Made by a program: the position numbers and the translations under genes. Of a stretch of DNA of 64,000 nucleotides, positions 9,418-18,007 are shown in pieces (positions within the stretch are counted from its first letter, which is position 1; each line of letters begins with the position of its first letter). The notes beneath the pieces were generated by a model, which ran no database searches, was not told the DNA's origin, and saw nothing but the letters and a program-made list of their open reading frames with translations. The DNA is from Dyadobacter sp. CY356. Its GTDB lineage: Bacteria; Bacteroidota; Bacteroidia; Cytophagales; Spirosomataceae. The stretch spans positions 496,001 through 560,000 of the forward strand of contig NZ_JAJTSZ010000002.1 of NCBI RefSeq assembly GCF_021440195.1, in the 5' to 3' direction.

Positions 9418-10941
9418 TTAGACCGCTGATGTCAGTTTACCCTTCTTTATTTTTGCTTGTTCCCTGTCATCCAGCATTTTCGTTGCGCCAATCAGGGCTA
9501 TAACGAGAGAAAAATAGACATTTGCCGGAAACTGAACGAGTGCCTCCTGGGGGTAATTTCCTACGTTATACGCAAACATCACCAGAAGCATACAGAGGCA
9601 GTAGTTTTTCAGTTCAGGATTTTTAATCTGGTAATAATTATTAATTCCAACTTTCAGAATCGTAAACATCAGGCAGCAAAATATAAAAAGTCCAATCCAG
9701 CCAAGTTCGACCGCAACACGCACATAACCACTGTCCGGTGGAAATTTCGCCAGAAATGAATTAGGGGCAAAACGAATACCCCAGGATCCAACGGCTCCTA
9801 GTCCCCCGCCGATTGGATGGGTCAGAATATAGGGTTGTATACGTTTCTGGTTAACGGCCCTTACCTTGAATGACGCGTCATCGCTGGGTTTAAAGGCAGA
9901 CTGAAACCTGAAAAGTGTTGGATTTGATGTTGGAATAAATATCAAAACGAGAATAAATACAAATGCGATCGAAGCGATGATGGCTATTTGCTTACTTAAT
10001 TTTAGAAGACTAAAAAATGCCAATCCGACCGGTACAAGCACATATGCACCGCGGGTACCTGAAAAGAGCATTGCTGAAATGAATATTAATGCAAAAAAAG
10101 CTAAAACTAATTTTTTCCAAAGCTTAAATGGGCCTGCCATTAAACCTACACAAAGTAGCGAACTGACAACCATGTGATAAGAAAATGACACCGGGTCAGA
10201 AAAAATTGAAAATTTTCGCCAATGTCCTGAGATGAAGAGCAAATCCGCAATGGCCGGATCGGAATGCAACCACTCATCCTCAGATGCAGAAAAACCAATA
10301 AACTCCTGCTTAAAGCCGTAAAGTGCTCCAACCAAGGATAATATAAGCCATAATTTGAGAATCAATCTTATGAACTGAATAGTATTTATCTGATAAACAA
10401 ATACAAAATACATCATCAACACTATGGCAACAGAACGAATGGTATATACCCACGCCAATCTTGATTCTGCAACAGGATTAGCCACTTCGATAAAATTGAA
10501 AAAGATCCATATCAGGATCATTGTTGCTATGGGACCTTTAAAAACTTTCCAATTGGGATTTTTCTTTTGAGAAATGAAAAATCCCAGCATCAATAATGTT
10601 TCGACAACATCAATAGTCGTTCCCCAAGGGACGTTAAGACCAAGCCTTATAAGCGAAAAAACGAAAATGGCGAGGATCAAAAGAAAAACAATACCAAATT
10701 TAGGTTTGGCAACAATGGCATACAAAGATGTTGCACCAAAAATGACAACCAAAATTCCCAGTCCTGCCTTCAAACCATACAACGACGTGGCAACACCAGC
10801 GGCTAAGGAAAAGGCTAAAAGAAAAAGTATGCCCGGAAGGTTATTGAGTTTTTCATCCCAAACAATTTGACGCAATTTTTTTTTCAGAGAAGTACTAACT
10901 TTCTGTTCCTGAAATGTTGTCGGATTTGACTGAATATTCAC
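9418..10941 (-). CDS. O-antigen ligase/polymerase-like membrane protein
   Basis: A 507-aa protein with about twelve hydrophobic helices. The segment FSGTRGAYVLVPVGLAFF followed by a large loop holding THPIGGGLGAVGSWG is typical of the Wzy/WaaL (O-antigen ligase, PF04932-type) family, which polymerises or ligates lipid-linked glycan units at the periplasmic face. It starts with GTG at 10941, immediately after the TAA of the 48-aa gene upstream (TAAGTG), so translation is probably coupled. In this locus it is the best candidate for the repeat-unit polymerase. Confidence 0.8.
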   Translation of the reverse strand: MNIQSNPTTFQEQKVSTSLKKKLRQIVWDEKLNNLPGILFLLAFSLAAGVATSLYGLKAGLGILVVIFGATSLYAIVAKPKFGIVFLLILAIFVFSLIRLGLNVPWGTTIDVVETLLMLGFFISQKKNPNWKVFKGPIATMILIWIFFNFIEVANPVAESRLAWVYTIRSVAIVLMMYFVFVYQINTIQFIRLILKLWLILSLVGALYGFKQEFIGFSASEDEWLHSDPAIADLLFISGHWRKFSIFSDPVSFSYHMVVSSLLCVGLMAGPFKLWKKLVLAFFALIFISAMLFSGTRGAYVLVPVGLAFFSLLKLSKQIAIIASIAFVFILVLIFIPTSNPTLFRFQSAFKPSDDASFKVRAVNQKRIQPYILTHPIGGGLGAVGSWGIRFAPNSFLAKFPPDSGYVRVAVELGWIGLFIFCCLMFTILKVGINNYYQIKNPELKNYCLCMLLVMFAYNVGNYPQEALVQFPANVYFSLVIALIGATKMLDDREQAKIKKGKLTSAV

Positions 10942-11088
10942 TTATAAAAACAGAATTTTAAAGAAAAAAAAGAACACACTGATAAAGGCAACAACCAAAG
11001 CCGACTTCCTGGTAAATTTTTCCAGTGGAGTAAGGTGATCAAAGTTTCCTTCTTCACTTTTCTCTTCTTTTTTTGGATAGATTTTCAT
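10942..11088 (-). CDS. 48-aa single-span membrane protein inside the polysaccharide operon
   Basis: Reading the minus strand from ATG at 11088 gives 48 residues ending in TAA at 10942. The N-terminal half is charged (MKIYPKKEEKSEEG, then LTPLEKFTRK) and the C-terminal half is one hydrophobic helix (ALVVAFISVFFFFFKILFL). It fills the whole gap between the glycosyltransferase (ends 11101) and the ligase-like gene (starts 10941), with 12 bp before and none after. That packing is the main reason to call it real. I do not recognise a family; it may be a small subunit of the neighbouring membrane enzymes. Confidence 0.65.
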   Translation of the reverse strand: MKIYPKKEEKSEEGNFDHLTPLEKFTRKSALVVAFISVFFFFFKILFL

Positions 11089-11100
11089 AAAAAATGGCTG

Positions 11101-12273
11101 TTACTTTTGACTTGCCTGTCCGTGACGTGTTGCTACCGATATTTGATTTGCTTTTCCTGATTTGACAAGTGCTACAAGCTGAAATGCAATAAATTTCGGA
11201 ATATTGATAAGTGACTGATATATTCTCCTGTCGGTCACGGAAAGTTTCAGTGCCAGGTAAAATCCTATTACAAACACAGATAAAGCCAAAAACCACATTA
11301 CCGCAACCGGGATTGACATGAACAGATTTATGAATAAAAATAACAGTGACAGAAGAAGGAAGATGAACAGTGGTGGCCTGAGCAGCACAAGTCCAAAAAG
11401 AAACTGATTCTTATCGAAATTGGTAATACCCATGAAAAATAGTTTGAATCCCAGGCGGAAATATTTAAACCAGGTATTTATCCAACGCGCTCTTTGGTTA
11501 ACAAGCTGATCCGTTCCACTCGTCTTTTCGTCATAAACTATTGCCCGTTCGCAGAATGCTATACGGTAACCTCTACTGACAATGCCCTCCTGAAGAACTT
11601 TATCAAATCCTGCTCCGGTAACATCGAGGTGCTCCAAACATTTCCGGTATAGCGAAGTTGTAAATGCCATACCTGAACCCGCCAAAGTTGCCGAAGAGCC
11701 TGCACCGAAAAGAACTTTACCATCGTAAAAGTGATAATAAATATCCCGCGCCGCGTCCAGGCAAGCATATGTACTGTCAAGATTTTTTGCCTGCCTGACA
11801 CCCTGTACCGCTTCAAAACCCTGATCAAAATAAGTATTCAGCTCATTTAAATATTCAGGATCCGTTAAATTATCACTGTCAATTATAGTTAAATGCGAAT
11901 GAGGTCTTTCAAAATTATTTATTGCATAAAAATGCGACCGGGTATTACTCCCCAATGTAATTGGCGGACGAAGCAAAGTTACCTTATTTGAATTAAAATG
12001 AAGATTGGTTATATCGCACTTATCCGCAACAACATAAATATGATAGTTTGAATAATTCAATCCCAGCAACGAGGCAACAACTGCCGGCAGCTGCTGAGTC
12101 TGTTCATAGGCAGTCACAATTATCCCATAATCCTGAGAACCAGATAAAACAGCTTTTTTGGGATTTTCCTTGTTGCCCCTCATCTTGTAAATGAGCAATA
12201 GTAAAACAGGAAAAACCAGATTATATCCGATCACTATCTGTAACAGATACCAGAAAAATTCAATTATTTTCAT
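11101..12273 (-). CDS. Membrane-bound glycosyltransferase family 2
   Basis: This 390-aa protein has an N-terminal membrane helix (about residues 3-27), a GT2 catalytic domain and two or three C-terminal helices, the layout of processive or membrane-anchored GT2 enzymes. YGIIVTAYEQTQQLPAVV opens the domain, LTIIDSDNLTDPEYL holds the D-x-D, and LVNQRARWINTWFKY is the Q/R-x-x-R-W motif seen in synthase-like members. It overlaps the Wzc-like gene by four bases (ATGA, 12270-12273). It could be a chain-elongating synthase or a single-addition enzyme. Confidence 0.85.
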   Translation of the reverse strand: MKIIEFFWYLLQIVIGYNLVFPVLLLLIYKMRGNKENPKKAVLSGSQDYGIIVTAYEQTQQLPAVVASLLGLNYSNYHIYVVADKCDITNLHFNSNKVTLLRPPITLGSNTRSHFYAINNFERPHSHLTIIDSDNLTDPEYLNELNTYFDQGFEAVQGVRQAKNLDSTYACLDAARDIYYHFYDGKVLFGAGSSATLAGSGMAFTTSLYRKCLEHLDVTGAGFDKVLQEGIVSRGYRIAFCERAIVYDEKTSGTDQLVNQRARWINTWFKYFRLGFKLFFMGITNFDKNQFLFGLVLLRPPLFIFLLLSLLFLFINLFMSIPVAVMWFLALSVFVIGFYLALKLSVTDRRIYQSLINIPKFIAFQLVALVKSGKANQISVATRHGQASQK

Positions 12274-14450
12274 GCCTCAACCGTTTTTCGGACTTTGCCA
12301 GCTTGTTCGCGCATACTTCCAGTGTTAGTTAAAACCCATCCGGCAAATTTTCCGTCAAGGCTGTCCAAATATTGAATTTTAGAAGCGTCCTCCTCGGAAA
12401 TCGTTTGTCCGGCGGAAAAAACTGTTACGACCTTATCTGTATAAGCGATCCATTCTTTTGCTTTATTCATTTGTGATAACGGATCCGTTTCGATCAGGAT
12501 CACATCAAATCGGCTTTTCAGTATAGTAAGTTTTTCCTGAATTTGTTTATCGTACGATATTTCAAGAAGCGACGAGTCACCGCCGCGGTTTCCTAAAACC
12601 GTAATTTGTCCGGGAGATGCTTTTATTACTGATTCGTTTTTGAAGAAATTGACAAAAAGGTCAGCGTCCGGATTTAAAGTTGAGATAGCAGGATGGCCAA
12701 AATTACCGTCTATGATCAGTACTGTCTTATTAATTTTTGAAAATGCCCATGCTAAACCTACAACAAACGGCGTTTTGCCAACACCACTGGTCAAACTTGT
12801 AACGGCGATAATCTTCGGATCTTCAATTTCATTATCCAGTTCATAACGGATTGAACGGATCAGGTTTTTATACAATAAGAGTGATTTCTCATTAGAGCCA
12901 CCCGCACCAGAAAGATTCAGCGCAGAATCGCTTTCAAGTTTATTAAGATAACCGAGTACTGGTCTTTCCATGGCATTTGCCAACTGGATAGGATACCGGA
13001 TCGATTTGTCCAGATAATACAAGATGAAGAAAACAAAGACACAGAAGGTAAAGCTGATCACTCCTGACAAGATAATCAAAACCATTTTTTTAGATGCCTG
13101 AACCTCTCCCGGCAACGCTCGTTCGATTAAATTGAGATATACCGGAAAGCTGAATTCCAGACTTGCGTCATTGTATCTTTGCAAAGCCTCAATATATTCT
13201 TTACTGGCAATATCAATTCCTGTTTCGTATTCCTGTATCCTGGCTTCATTGGGGACCAGGCCATCAAATTTTCTGTTTAGCCTGTTCAATTCTCCCTGAA
13301 TTGAATTGACGCTATTTTTAGCCAGATCCAGAGAGATTTCCATTGTCAGTTTTTGTGTTACCAAATCCTGCTTGGCTGACATCGGATTATAGATATATTT
13401 ATCTGATGCTCCTGCTATCTGTTCGGTTAGCTTGTTTTGCAGTGAATCCAAGCTGCGTTTAACAACAGGATTAAAATTGCTCACAACATACTTGTTGTTT
13501 AGATCTTTCAGCGCAAGCTTACTCGCTACAATATCTTTGTTGATAGATACCAGGGCGCTTTCAAAATACCGCCTGTCGGCCGGATCAAATTTGCTGTCAA
13601 TGTTTTTAATGGCAGCAGTGTAAGAAATAATTTCCTTCTCGGCAACCTCTCTGCGGGTTTCAAAATCTGCCATTTGCCCATAGATACTTTTTGCCATTTC
13701 ATTTAAATTCAGAACCCTGTTTTGAATTTTAAAATTTCGAAGCGTATTCATCCGGCCATTAAGGGCAATCTGTTTTTGTTCAAGAAATTTTTGAAGAAAA
13801 TCAATCGTTTTCCTACTATTTTCAACGATTCTTGATGAATTAGAAGCTATAAATTCCTTACACAGCGTATTAACTACAAACGCCGCCAGATCAGGATTTT
13901 CGGCTTCGTAATCGATGTTGATATAGTCGCCCGCCCCAGTCCTGTAAATTGTCAGTTTTTCTCTTATGGCATCCGCATCATAACCCATGTCCACAATTAT
14001 TTTGTTTAAACTGTTTTCATAGGGATTTGACAAAACCAGCTCCTCTCTTTTTCTGTATTTACTTGTAATTAAGGCAATTGCCTTTGCCTTATCTGCCTTG
14101 GACATATTCTTTAGCTCTTTCACGGGAGCACGCCACGTCGAATCTTTTACACTTTTAAGATCGTTCAGAATCAGACGGTATGATACCTGATCCATGATCT
14201 TTTTAAGCTTCATCATTTGCATGAGGCTTTCAAATTTCCTGGCAATCTCTGAATCCTGTTCGTCTTTGGATTTGGTGATTACCTGATCAGTTTTGTCTAC
14301 CAGCCCGGTTGCTATTCTGGCGTGTGTTTTGTAGGTGTCGGGTAGTCCCTGTACGAGAAAATAGCTTACTATAACAGTAATTATGGGTACCAGAATTAAT
14401 GTAAGCTTGTTTCTTTGCAATAATCTTATAAACTGTAAAAATTCACTCAT
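12270..14450 (-). CDS. Wzc-like chain-length/export protein with degenerate tyrosine-kinase domain
   Basis: A 726-aa protein with the Wzz/Wzc plan: a membrane helix at about 18-36, a long periplasmic coiled-coil region, a second helix at about 456-480 and a cytoplasmic P-loop domain. The domain keeps a Walker A (TSLTSGVGKTP, Lys559), but its Walker A' is LIIDGNFGHP and its Walker B is LIETDP, where active BY-kinases have I-D-x-D-x-R-x-P and I-D-T-P-P. The C-terminus (GKVRKTVEA) has no tyrosine cluster. It likely controls chain length or export but may not autophosphorylate. It overlaps its neighbours by four bases on both sides. Confidence 0.85.
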   Translation of the reverse strand: MSEFLQFIRLLQRNKLTLILVPIITVIVSYFLVQGLPDTYKTHARIATGLVDKTDQVITKSKDEQDSEIARKFESLMQMMKLKKIMDQVSYRLILNDLKSVKDSTWRAPVKELKNMSKADKAKAIALITSKYRKREELVLSNPYENSLNKIIVDMGYDADAIREKLTIYRTGAGDYINIDYEAENPDLAAFVVNTLCKEFIASNSSRIVENSRKTIDFLQKFLEQKQIALNGRMNTLRNFKIQNRVLNLNEMAKSIYGQMADFETRREVAEKEIISYTAAIKNIDSKFDPADRRYFESALVSINKDIVASKLALKDLNNKYVVSNFNPVVKRSLDSLQNKLTEQIAGASDKYIYNPMSAKQDLVTQKLTMEISLDLAKNSVNSIQGELNRLNRKFDGLVPNEARIQEYETGIDIASKEYIEALQRYNDASLEFSFPVYLNLIERALPGEVQASKKMVLIILSGVISFTFCVFVFFILYYLDKSIRYPIQLANAMERPVLGYLNKLESDSALNLSGAGGSNEKSLLLYKNLIRSIRYELDNEIEDPKIIAVTSLTSGVGKTPFVVGLAWAFSKINKTVLIIDGNFGHPAISTLNPDADLFVNFFKNESVIKASPGQITVLGNRGGDSSLLEISYDKQIQEKLTILKSRFDVILIETDPLSQMNKAKEWIAYTDKVVTVFSAGQTISEEDASKIQYLDSLDGKFAGWVLTNTGSMREQAGKVRKTVEA

Positions 14451-15118
14451 TTTATATTTTCAAGTTTTTGTCCCAACAATTCTTCCAGTGAGCTTTTTGC
14501 GATTAAAACTTCACTTTCAGCAATAATAATATTTTGTGAATGTGCCGATTGCATCATCAACACTTCATTATAGTTTTCAAGAGTTTCTTCCCCTTTTTCA
14601 AACTTATGTTTTACACTTGCCAGCATACTTAAAACATCAAGCAAAGCTTCGTTTTTCAATCTCAGCACCGCAATCTTTTGTAGATAAGTAAAATACCGCT
14701 TCTTAACTTCCGCTTCAACATTGAGATCATTCGTTAACTTTTCAAACTCAGCAGTGGCCAACTCTCCTTTTGCTTGTTTGATAACACTTGGTTTTTGTAA
14801 AAGCGAACCAATGTTTGCGAAAAAACCCAGTTGATATCCTCCTAAGAAACTGGCAGCACCTGCGGTTCCGTTGCTGCTATTCGGACTGTATAAATAACCC
14901 GCAGAAAAAATATCGAAGTAAGATAATTTGGCCTTCTTAATGCCATATTCCGCTATGGAAATACGCGTGTCAAATATTTTATTTTTAGGATAATTCGTCT
15001 TGCAAGTAGCAACAAGTTTGTCCAGATATTCATACGAGATATCTCTGCTCAGAGATTCCTGCGCATGTACGCTTTGCATTATTAAAAAGAAAAAAACCAA
15101 AAACACTGCGTATTTCAT
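14447..15118 (-). CDS. Half-length TolC-like outer-membrane efflux protein
   Basis: This 223-aa protein begins with a signal peptide (MKYAVFLVFFFLIMQSVHAQ). What follows looks like a single TolC repeat: short helices, a glycine- and aromatic-rich strand region (FLGGYQLGFFANIGSLL) and then long amphipathic helices ending LEELLGQKLENIK. Ordinary TolC-family proteins have two such repeats in 400-500 aa, so this is about half length. A second ATG two codons upstream (15124) is also possible. It is the first gene of the operon and overlaps the Wzc-like gene by four bases, suggesting that the two work together in polymer export. Confidence 0.65.
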   Translation of the reverse strand: MKYAVFLVFFFLIMQSVHAQESLSRDISYEYLDKLVATCKTNYPKNKIFDTRISIAEYGIKKAKLSYFDIFSAGYLYSPNSSNGTAGAASFLGGYQLGFFANIGSLLQKPSVIKQAKGELATAEFEKLTNDLNVEAEVKKRYFTYLQKIAVLRLKNEALLDVLSMLASVKHKFEKGEETLENYNEVLMMQSAHSQNIIIAESEVLIAKSSLEELLGQKLENIK

Positions 15119-15129
15119 CTGCATTAATT

Positions 15130-15163
15130 TTTGAAAAAAATATATTATTAAAAACTACTTTTG
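15130..15163 (+). promoter_or_regulatory. Candidate Bacteroidota-type promoter for the hexapeptide acyltransferase
   Basis: TTTG at 15130-15133 and TACTTTTG at 15156-15163 fit the TTTG / TAnnTTTG pattern with a 22-nt spacer, slightly longer than usual. The start codon at 15214 would be about 45 nt downstream of initiation. Assignment rests on pattern only. Confidence 0.4.
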
Positions 15164-15213
15164 CTTTTAGTCAGATCATTTATAACTCAACGTTCCCAAA
15201 TAAACCTTCTATT

Positions 15214-15831
15214 ATGTCAGTTTCCGATCAAATCAAGGGCAATCCTAAGCTTAAAAAATTTATTCACTGGCTTCTTATTCCAACTAATCAGGCTCGTCCG
15301 CGTCTTTGGGTCAGGCTATTTTTAAATCCGTTTTATCATAAAAAGGGAAACGGTGTGATTATTCGCCGACGTGTCAGAATGGACGTAGTACCTTTCAACC
15401 CATTTTCAATCGGAGACAATTCTGCGATTGAAGATTTCAGCACGATTAATAATGGTGTTGGAGACGTTCATATCGGAAATAATTCTTTGATTGGCATGGG
15501 AAATGTAATCATTGGTCCGGTCACAATTGGTAACAATGTCATTCTGGCCCAGAACATTGTTGCGAGCGGACTTAATCATAATTATCAGGATGTCACAAAA
15601 CCTATTCACCAGCAGGGTGTTAGTGTTGCTCCGATTGTCATTGAAGATGACTGCTGGATAGGTGCCAATACTGTTATTACTGCCGGCGTAACAATCGGCA
15701 AACATTCTGTGGTGGCGGCTGGCGCCGTAGTAACCAAGAACATTCCGCCCTATTCCGTTGCCGTTGGAAATCCTTCCCGCGTGATCAAAAGATTTGATGA
15801 GGCGCAAAATCAATGGATTAAGACCATCTGA
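15214..15831 (+). CDS. Hexapeptide-repeat (left-handed beta-helix) acyltransferase
   Basis: A 205-aa protein whose middle is a run of hexapeptide repeats: FSIGDNSAIEDFSTIN, VHIGNNSLIGMGNVIIG, VTIGNNVILAQN, and after a loop IVIEDDCWIGANTVITAG, VTIGKHSVVAAGAVVTKN. It ends VAVGNPSRVIKRF, the common tail of WcaF/LacA-type sugar O-acetyltransferases. The loop NHNYQDVTKPIHQQG carries the expected active-site histidine. It is divergent from the export operon and probably acetylates a sugar intermediate of the same polysaccharide using acetyl-CoA; substrate unknown. Confidence 0.85.
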   Translation: MSVSDQIKGNPKLKKFIHWLLIPTNQARPRLWVRLFLNPFYHKKGNGVIIRRRVRMDVVPFNPFSIGDNSAIEDFSTINNGVGDVHIGNNSLIGMGNVIIGPVTIGNNVILAQNIVASGLNHNYQDVTKPIHQQGVSVAPIVIEDDCWIGANTVITAGVTIGKHSVVAAGAVVTKNIPPYSVAVGNPSRVIKRFDEAQNQWIKTI

Positions 15832-15875
15832 CATAGTGAGTATTATAATGCCGATAACTTACTGATTAACTCAAA

Positions 15876-17099
15876 TTAAACGTTTTCAGACTGGAACAAG
15901 GCCGGGAAAGTCATCAGGATAATTTTCAGATCCATTTTGAAAGAGAAGTTTTTGGCATATGTAATGTCAAGTTCTGTTCTTTCTTCTTCTGACATATCCG
16001 ATTTTCCTTTTCCACGTTTTGTCACCTGCCAAAGACCGGTTAATCCAGCCGGACCGGCGAAGCGCAAAATAGCGTGGTCGGTCGTTAATTTTTCAGCTTC
16101 GTATAATGGCAAAGGACGATTGCCAACAAGTGACATATCACCTTTTAATATATTGATAAGCTGCGGGAGTTCGTCCAGACTGGTATTTCTCAGGAAATTA
16201 CCAATTCTTGTAATCCGCGGATCATTCTGAAACTTCATGAATGCCGCTTTTTGTTCTTTTTGGTTTTGGTAAACCTTTTCACATATCTCTTTACCATCCA
16301 AAAACAAACGTCGGTTACAAAAGCCTCCGCTATTACATTCTTCGCAGAAATTTGAATTTTCAGATTTCACTTCCTGTTCCGCAGGTTTTGCGTTGTACAT
16401 ATTTAATGCTGCCATTTTTCTAATCATCTGGTCAGCATCTGTACGCATAGTCCTGAATTTGTACAGGTCGAAAATTTTGTATCCCGCACCTACCCTCTTC
16501 GATTTGTAAAAAACAGGACCTTTTGAATCAAGACGAATAAGAATTGCAACTAGGATAAAAATTGGTGAGAGCAAAATCACGGCTCCACCGGTGGAGATCA
16601 CATCGATCGCACGTTTCCAGAACGGTGTGCGCTGCTCTTCTGACTGTATTTTTTTCGAGGCTTTACTGGCCACATACCACTGGCGCTTTGTAAAATATCG
16701 AAGCCTTGTAAGAATATCACCTTCTGTAAAATCTGCTGGGAAAATGTCATCAGCCCTTTTTGCCTTCGCATTGCGAATTACGGCCTGATTTAAGTTGTCC
16801 ACCAAAACTACAAATGGAATATTGCCAAAGCCGGGACTGCTGCGAACCTGGTCAAGCAATTCCCAAGCCCCGCTCCTAACGTGCGCCAGGATTGCATCTG
16901 CCGGAAAATATTCCTGCAGGGCTTTTAGCAGTTCCTCTTTATCCTCGAAATATTCAATTTGTAAAAAACTACCGTAGTTGGCTGAAAACCAAAGATATTG
17001 TTCAAAATCTTTGCTCAAATAAGCTATACGGTATTGAGAAGTAGGCGGTACCTTCGAATCAACCGAAGTTCCGTCAGACTGGCTTGTCCACTCCATCAT
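15876..17099 (-). CDS. Polyprenyl-phosphate sugar transferase with N-terminal pseudo-receiver domain
   Basis: Residues 160-407 form a bacterial sugar transferase (WbaP/WcaJ C-terminal type): FWKRAIDVISTGG, one hairpin helix, FYKSKRVG, LYKFRTM, NDPRITRIGNFLR, SLDELPQLINILKGDMSLVG and GLTGLWQVT. It would move a sugar-1-phosphate to undecaprenyl phosphate, starting each repeat unit. Instead of the usual N-terminal membrane bundle, residues 23-140 look like a receiver domain lacking the acid pair, the phosphoacceptor Asp (His73 in its place) and the conserved Lys (Ala122). A Cys-containing insertion (Cys252, 255, 261, 273) splits the catalytic part. It lies 20 bp after a response regulator. M2 (17096) could also be the start. 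Confidence 0.88.
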   Translation of the reverse strand: MMEWTSQSDGTSVDSKVPPTSQYRIAYLSKDFEQYLWFSANYGSFLQIEYFEDKEELLKALQEYFPADAILAHVRSGAWELLDQVRSSPGFGNIPFVVLVDNLNQAVIRNAKAKRADDIFPADFTEGDILTRLRYFTKRQWYVASKASKKIQSEEQRTPFWKRAIDVISTGGAVILLSPIFILVAILIRLDSKGPVFYKSKRVGAGYKIFDLYKFRTMRTDADQMIRKMAALNMYNAKPAEQEVKSENSNFCEECNSGGFCNRRLFLDGKEICEKVYQNQKEQKAAFMKFQNDPRITRIGNFLRNTSLDELPQLINILKGDMSLVGNRPLPLYEAEKLTTDHAILRFAGPAGLTGLWQVTKRGKGKSDMSEEERTELDITYAKNFSFKMDLKIILMTFPALFQSENV

Positions 17100-17119
17100 G
17101 CTAATGTAGATTTATAGTA

Positions 17120-17509
17120 TCAGGAATATCTTTTGCTACGTCTCAAAATTGCATTAACCTTGGCCTGGACTTCAACAGGATTAAAAGGCTTAACCATAAA
17201 GTCATCTGCGCCAAGATTCAGGCACTGTATCCGTTCACTGCTTTCATCAGACCCTGATAGAATAATTACAGGAATATCAGCATACAGATTACTCGCCCGG
17301 GCAATTTTTAAAAACTCTTTTCCATTCAGATTTGGCATTTGCAGATCTGCAATAATCAAATCAACCTCATTGCCTTCTTCAAGCCAAAGCATACCTTCGG
17401 CACCGTCACTTTTGACAAATACATTGAAGTCTTTTTTCAGAAAATGTTCCAGTATCTTGCAAATACTTGGTTCATCATCCATTACCAGTAGAGTTTTCCG
17501 TGGGTTCAT
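17120..17509 (-). CDS. Single-domain response regulator
   Basis: This 129-aa protein is a receiver domain and nothing else: LLVMDDEPS with the acid pair at 11-12, LIIADLQMP with phosphoacceptor Asp55, VIILSGSD, and DDFMVKPFNP with Lys107. All residues for phosphorylation are present. With no output domain it must act by protein contact. It is followed 20 bp later by the sugar transferase carrying a pseudo-receiver domain and preceded by a hybrid kinase gene on the same strand, so regulation of polysaccharide initiation is a reasonable inference. Confidence 0.9.
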   Translation of the reverse strand: MNPRKTLLVMDDEPSICKILEHFLKKDFNVFVKSDGAEGMLWLEEGNEVDLIIADLQMPNLNGKEFLKIARASNLYADIPVIILSGSDESSERIQCLNLGADDFMVKPFNPVEVQAKVNAILRRSKRYS

Positions 17510-17709
17510 ATGTTGAGTAAAATAGGATATACGTAACTATCGATTTTATATAATGCGTGTATGTTCCTGGGCACAAATACAATTCCCAGCTGGTTAGAAA
17601 TCAGCAGTTCAGTTTTGAAATATTCTTTACGATTCTGTGCTTTATTCAAAATTTGAAGTATTGAATCTGCCGAGGGTTTGGATAGAGCGAATATAAACTT
17701 ATTTCGCAA
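17506..17709 (-). CDS. Possible 67-aa protein overlapping the response regulator
   Basis: A reading frame from TTG at 17709 to TGA at 17506 overlaps the response regulator start in an ATGA. It encodes a short protein containing DSILQILNKAQNRKEYFKTE and GIVFVPRNIHALYKID, with no family that I recognise. An in-frame TAG lies directly upstream, and there is no ATG, so the only start is TTG. The overlap favours a translated leader gene; the rare start and lack of homology speak against it. Confidence 0.3.
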   Translation of the reverse strand: MRNKFIFALSKPSADSILQILNKAQNRKEYFKTELLISNQLGIVFVPRNIHALYKIDSYVYPILLNI

Positions 17710-18007
17710 CTAATTTGTAATATGATCTACAATATTCTTGTCGAAAAATTGCTTAGTAAAATTACGAACAATAGCTACAATCACCAAAATACGACAAATA
17801 AAATTCATAATACGAACTAAAAGTGGCGATTCAAGGCTAAAAAGGCACATCTACTAAAAAAACGTATAATTAGCTTCGTTACCTAAATGTAGGTAGTAAT
17901 TATTGTGCAATGAAGAAAATATTTTTTCGCTGACTTTTCGCTAAGAAGTTATCAAATCCTGACACTACAAGTATTTCTACAAAAAATGCAAAATATAAAT
18001 TACTGTA
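17710..18007. other. Intergenic region between hybrid kinase and response-regulator operon
   Basis: About 300 bp of very AT-rich sequence downstream of the hybrid kinase gene and upstream of the response regulator. I see no convincing gene, terminator hairpin or TAnnTTTG promoter here. It must carry the end of the kinase transcript and probably the promoter of the response regulator and sugar transferase. Confidence 0.4.

Noticed and set aside
15406-15834. Minus-strand frame of 142 codons
   Set aside because: Antisense to the hexapeptide acyltransferase, whose repeats explain the long open frame.
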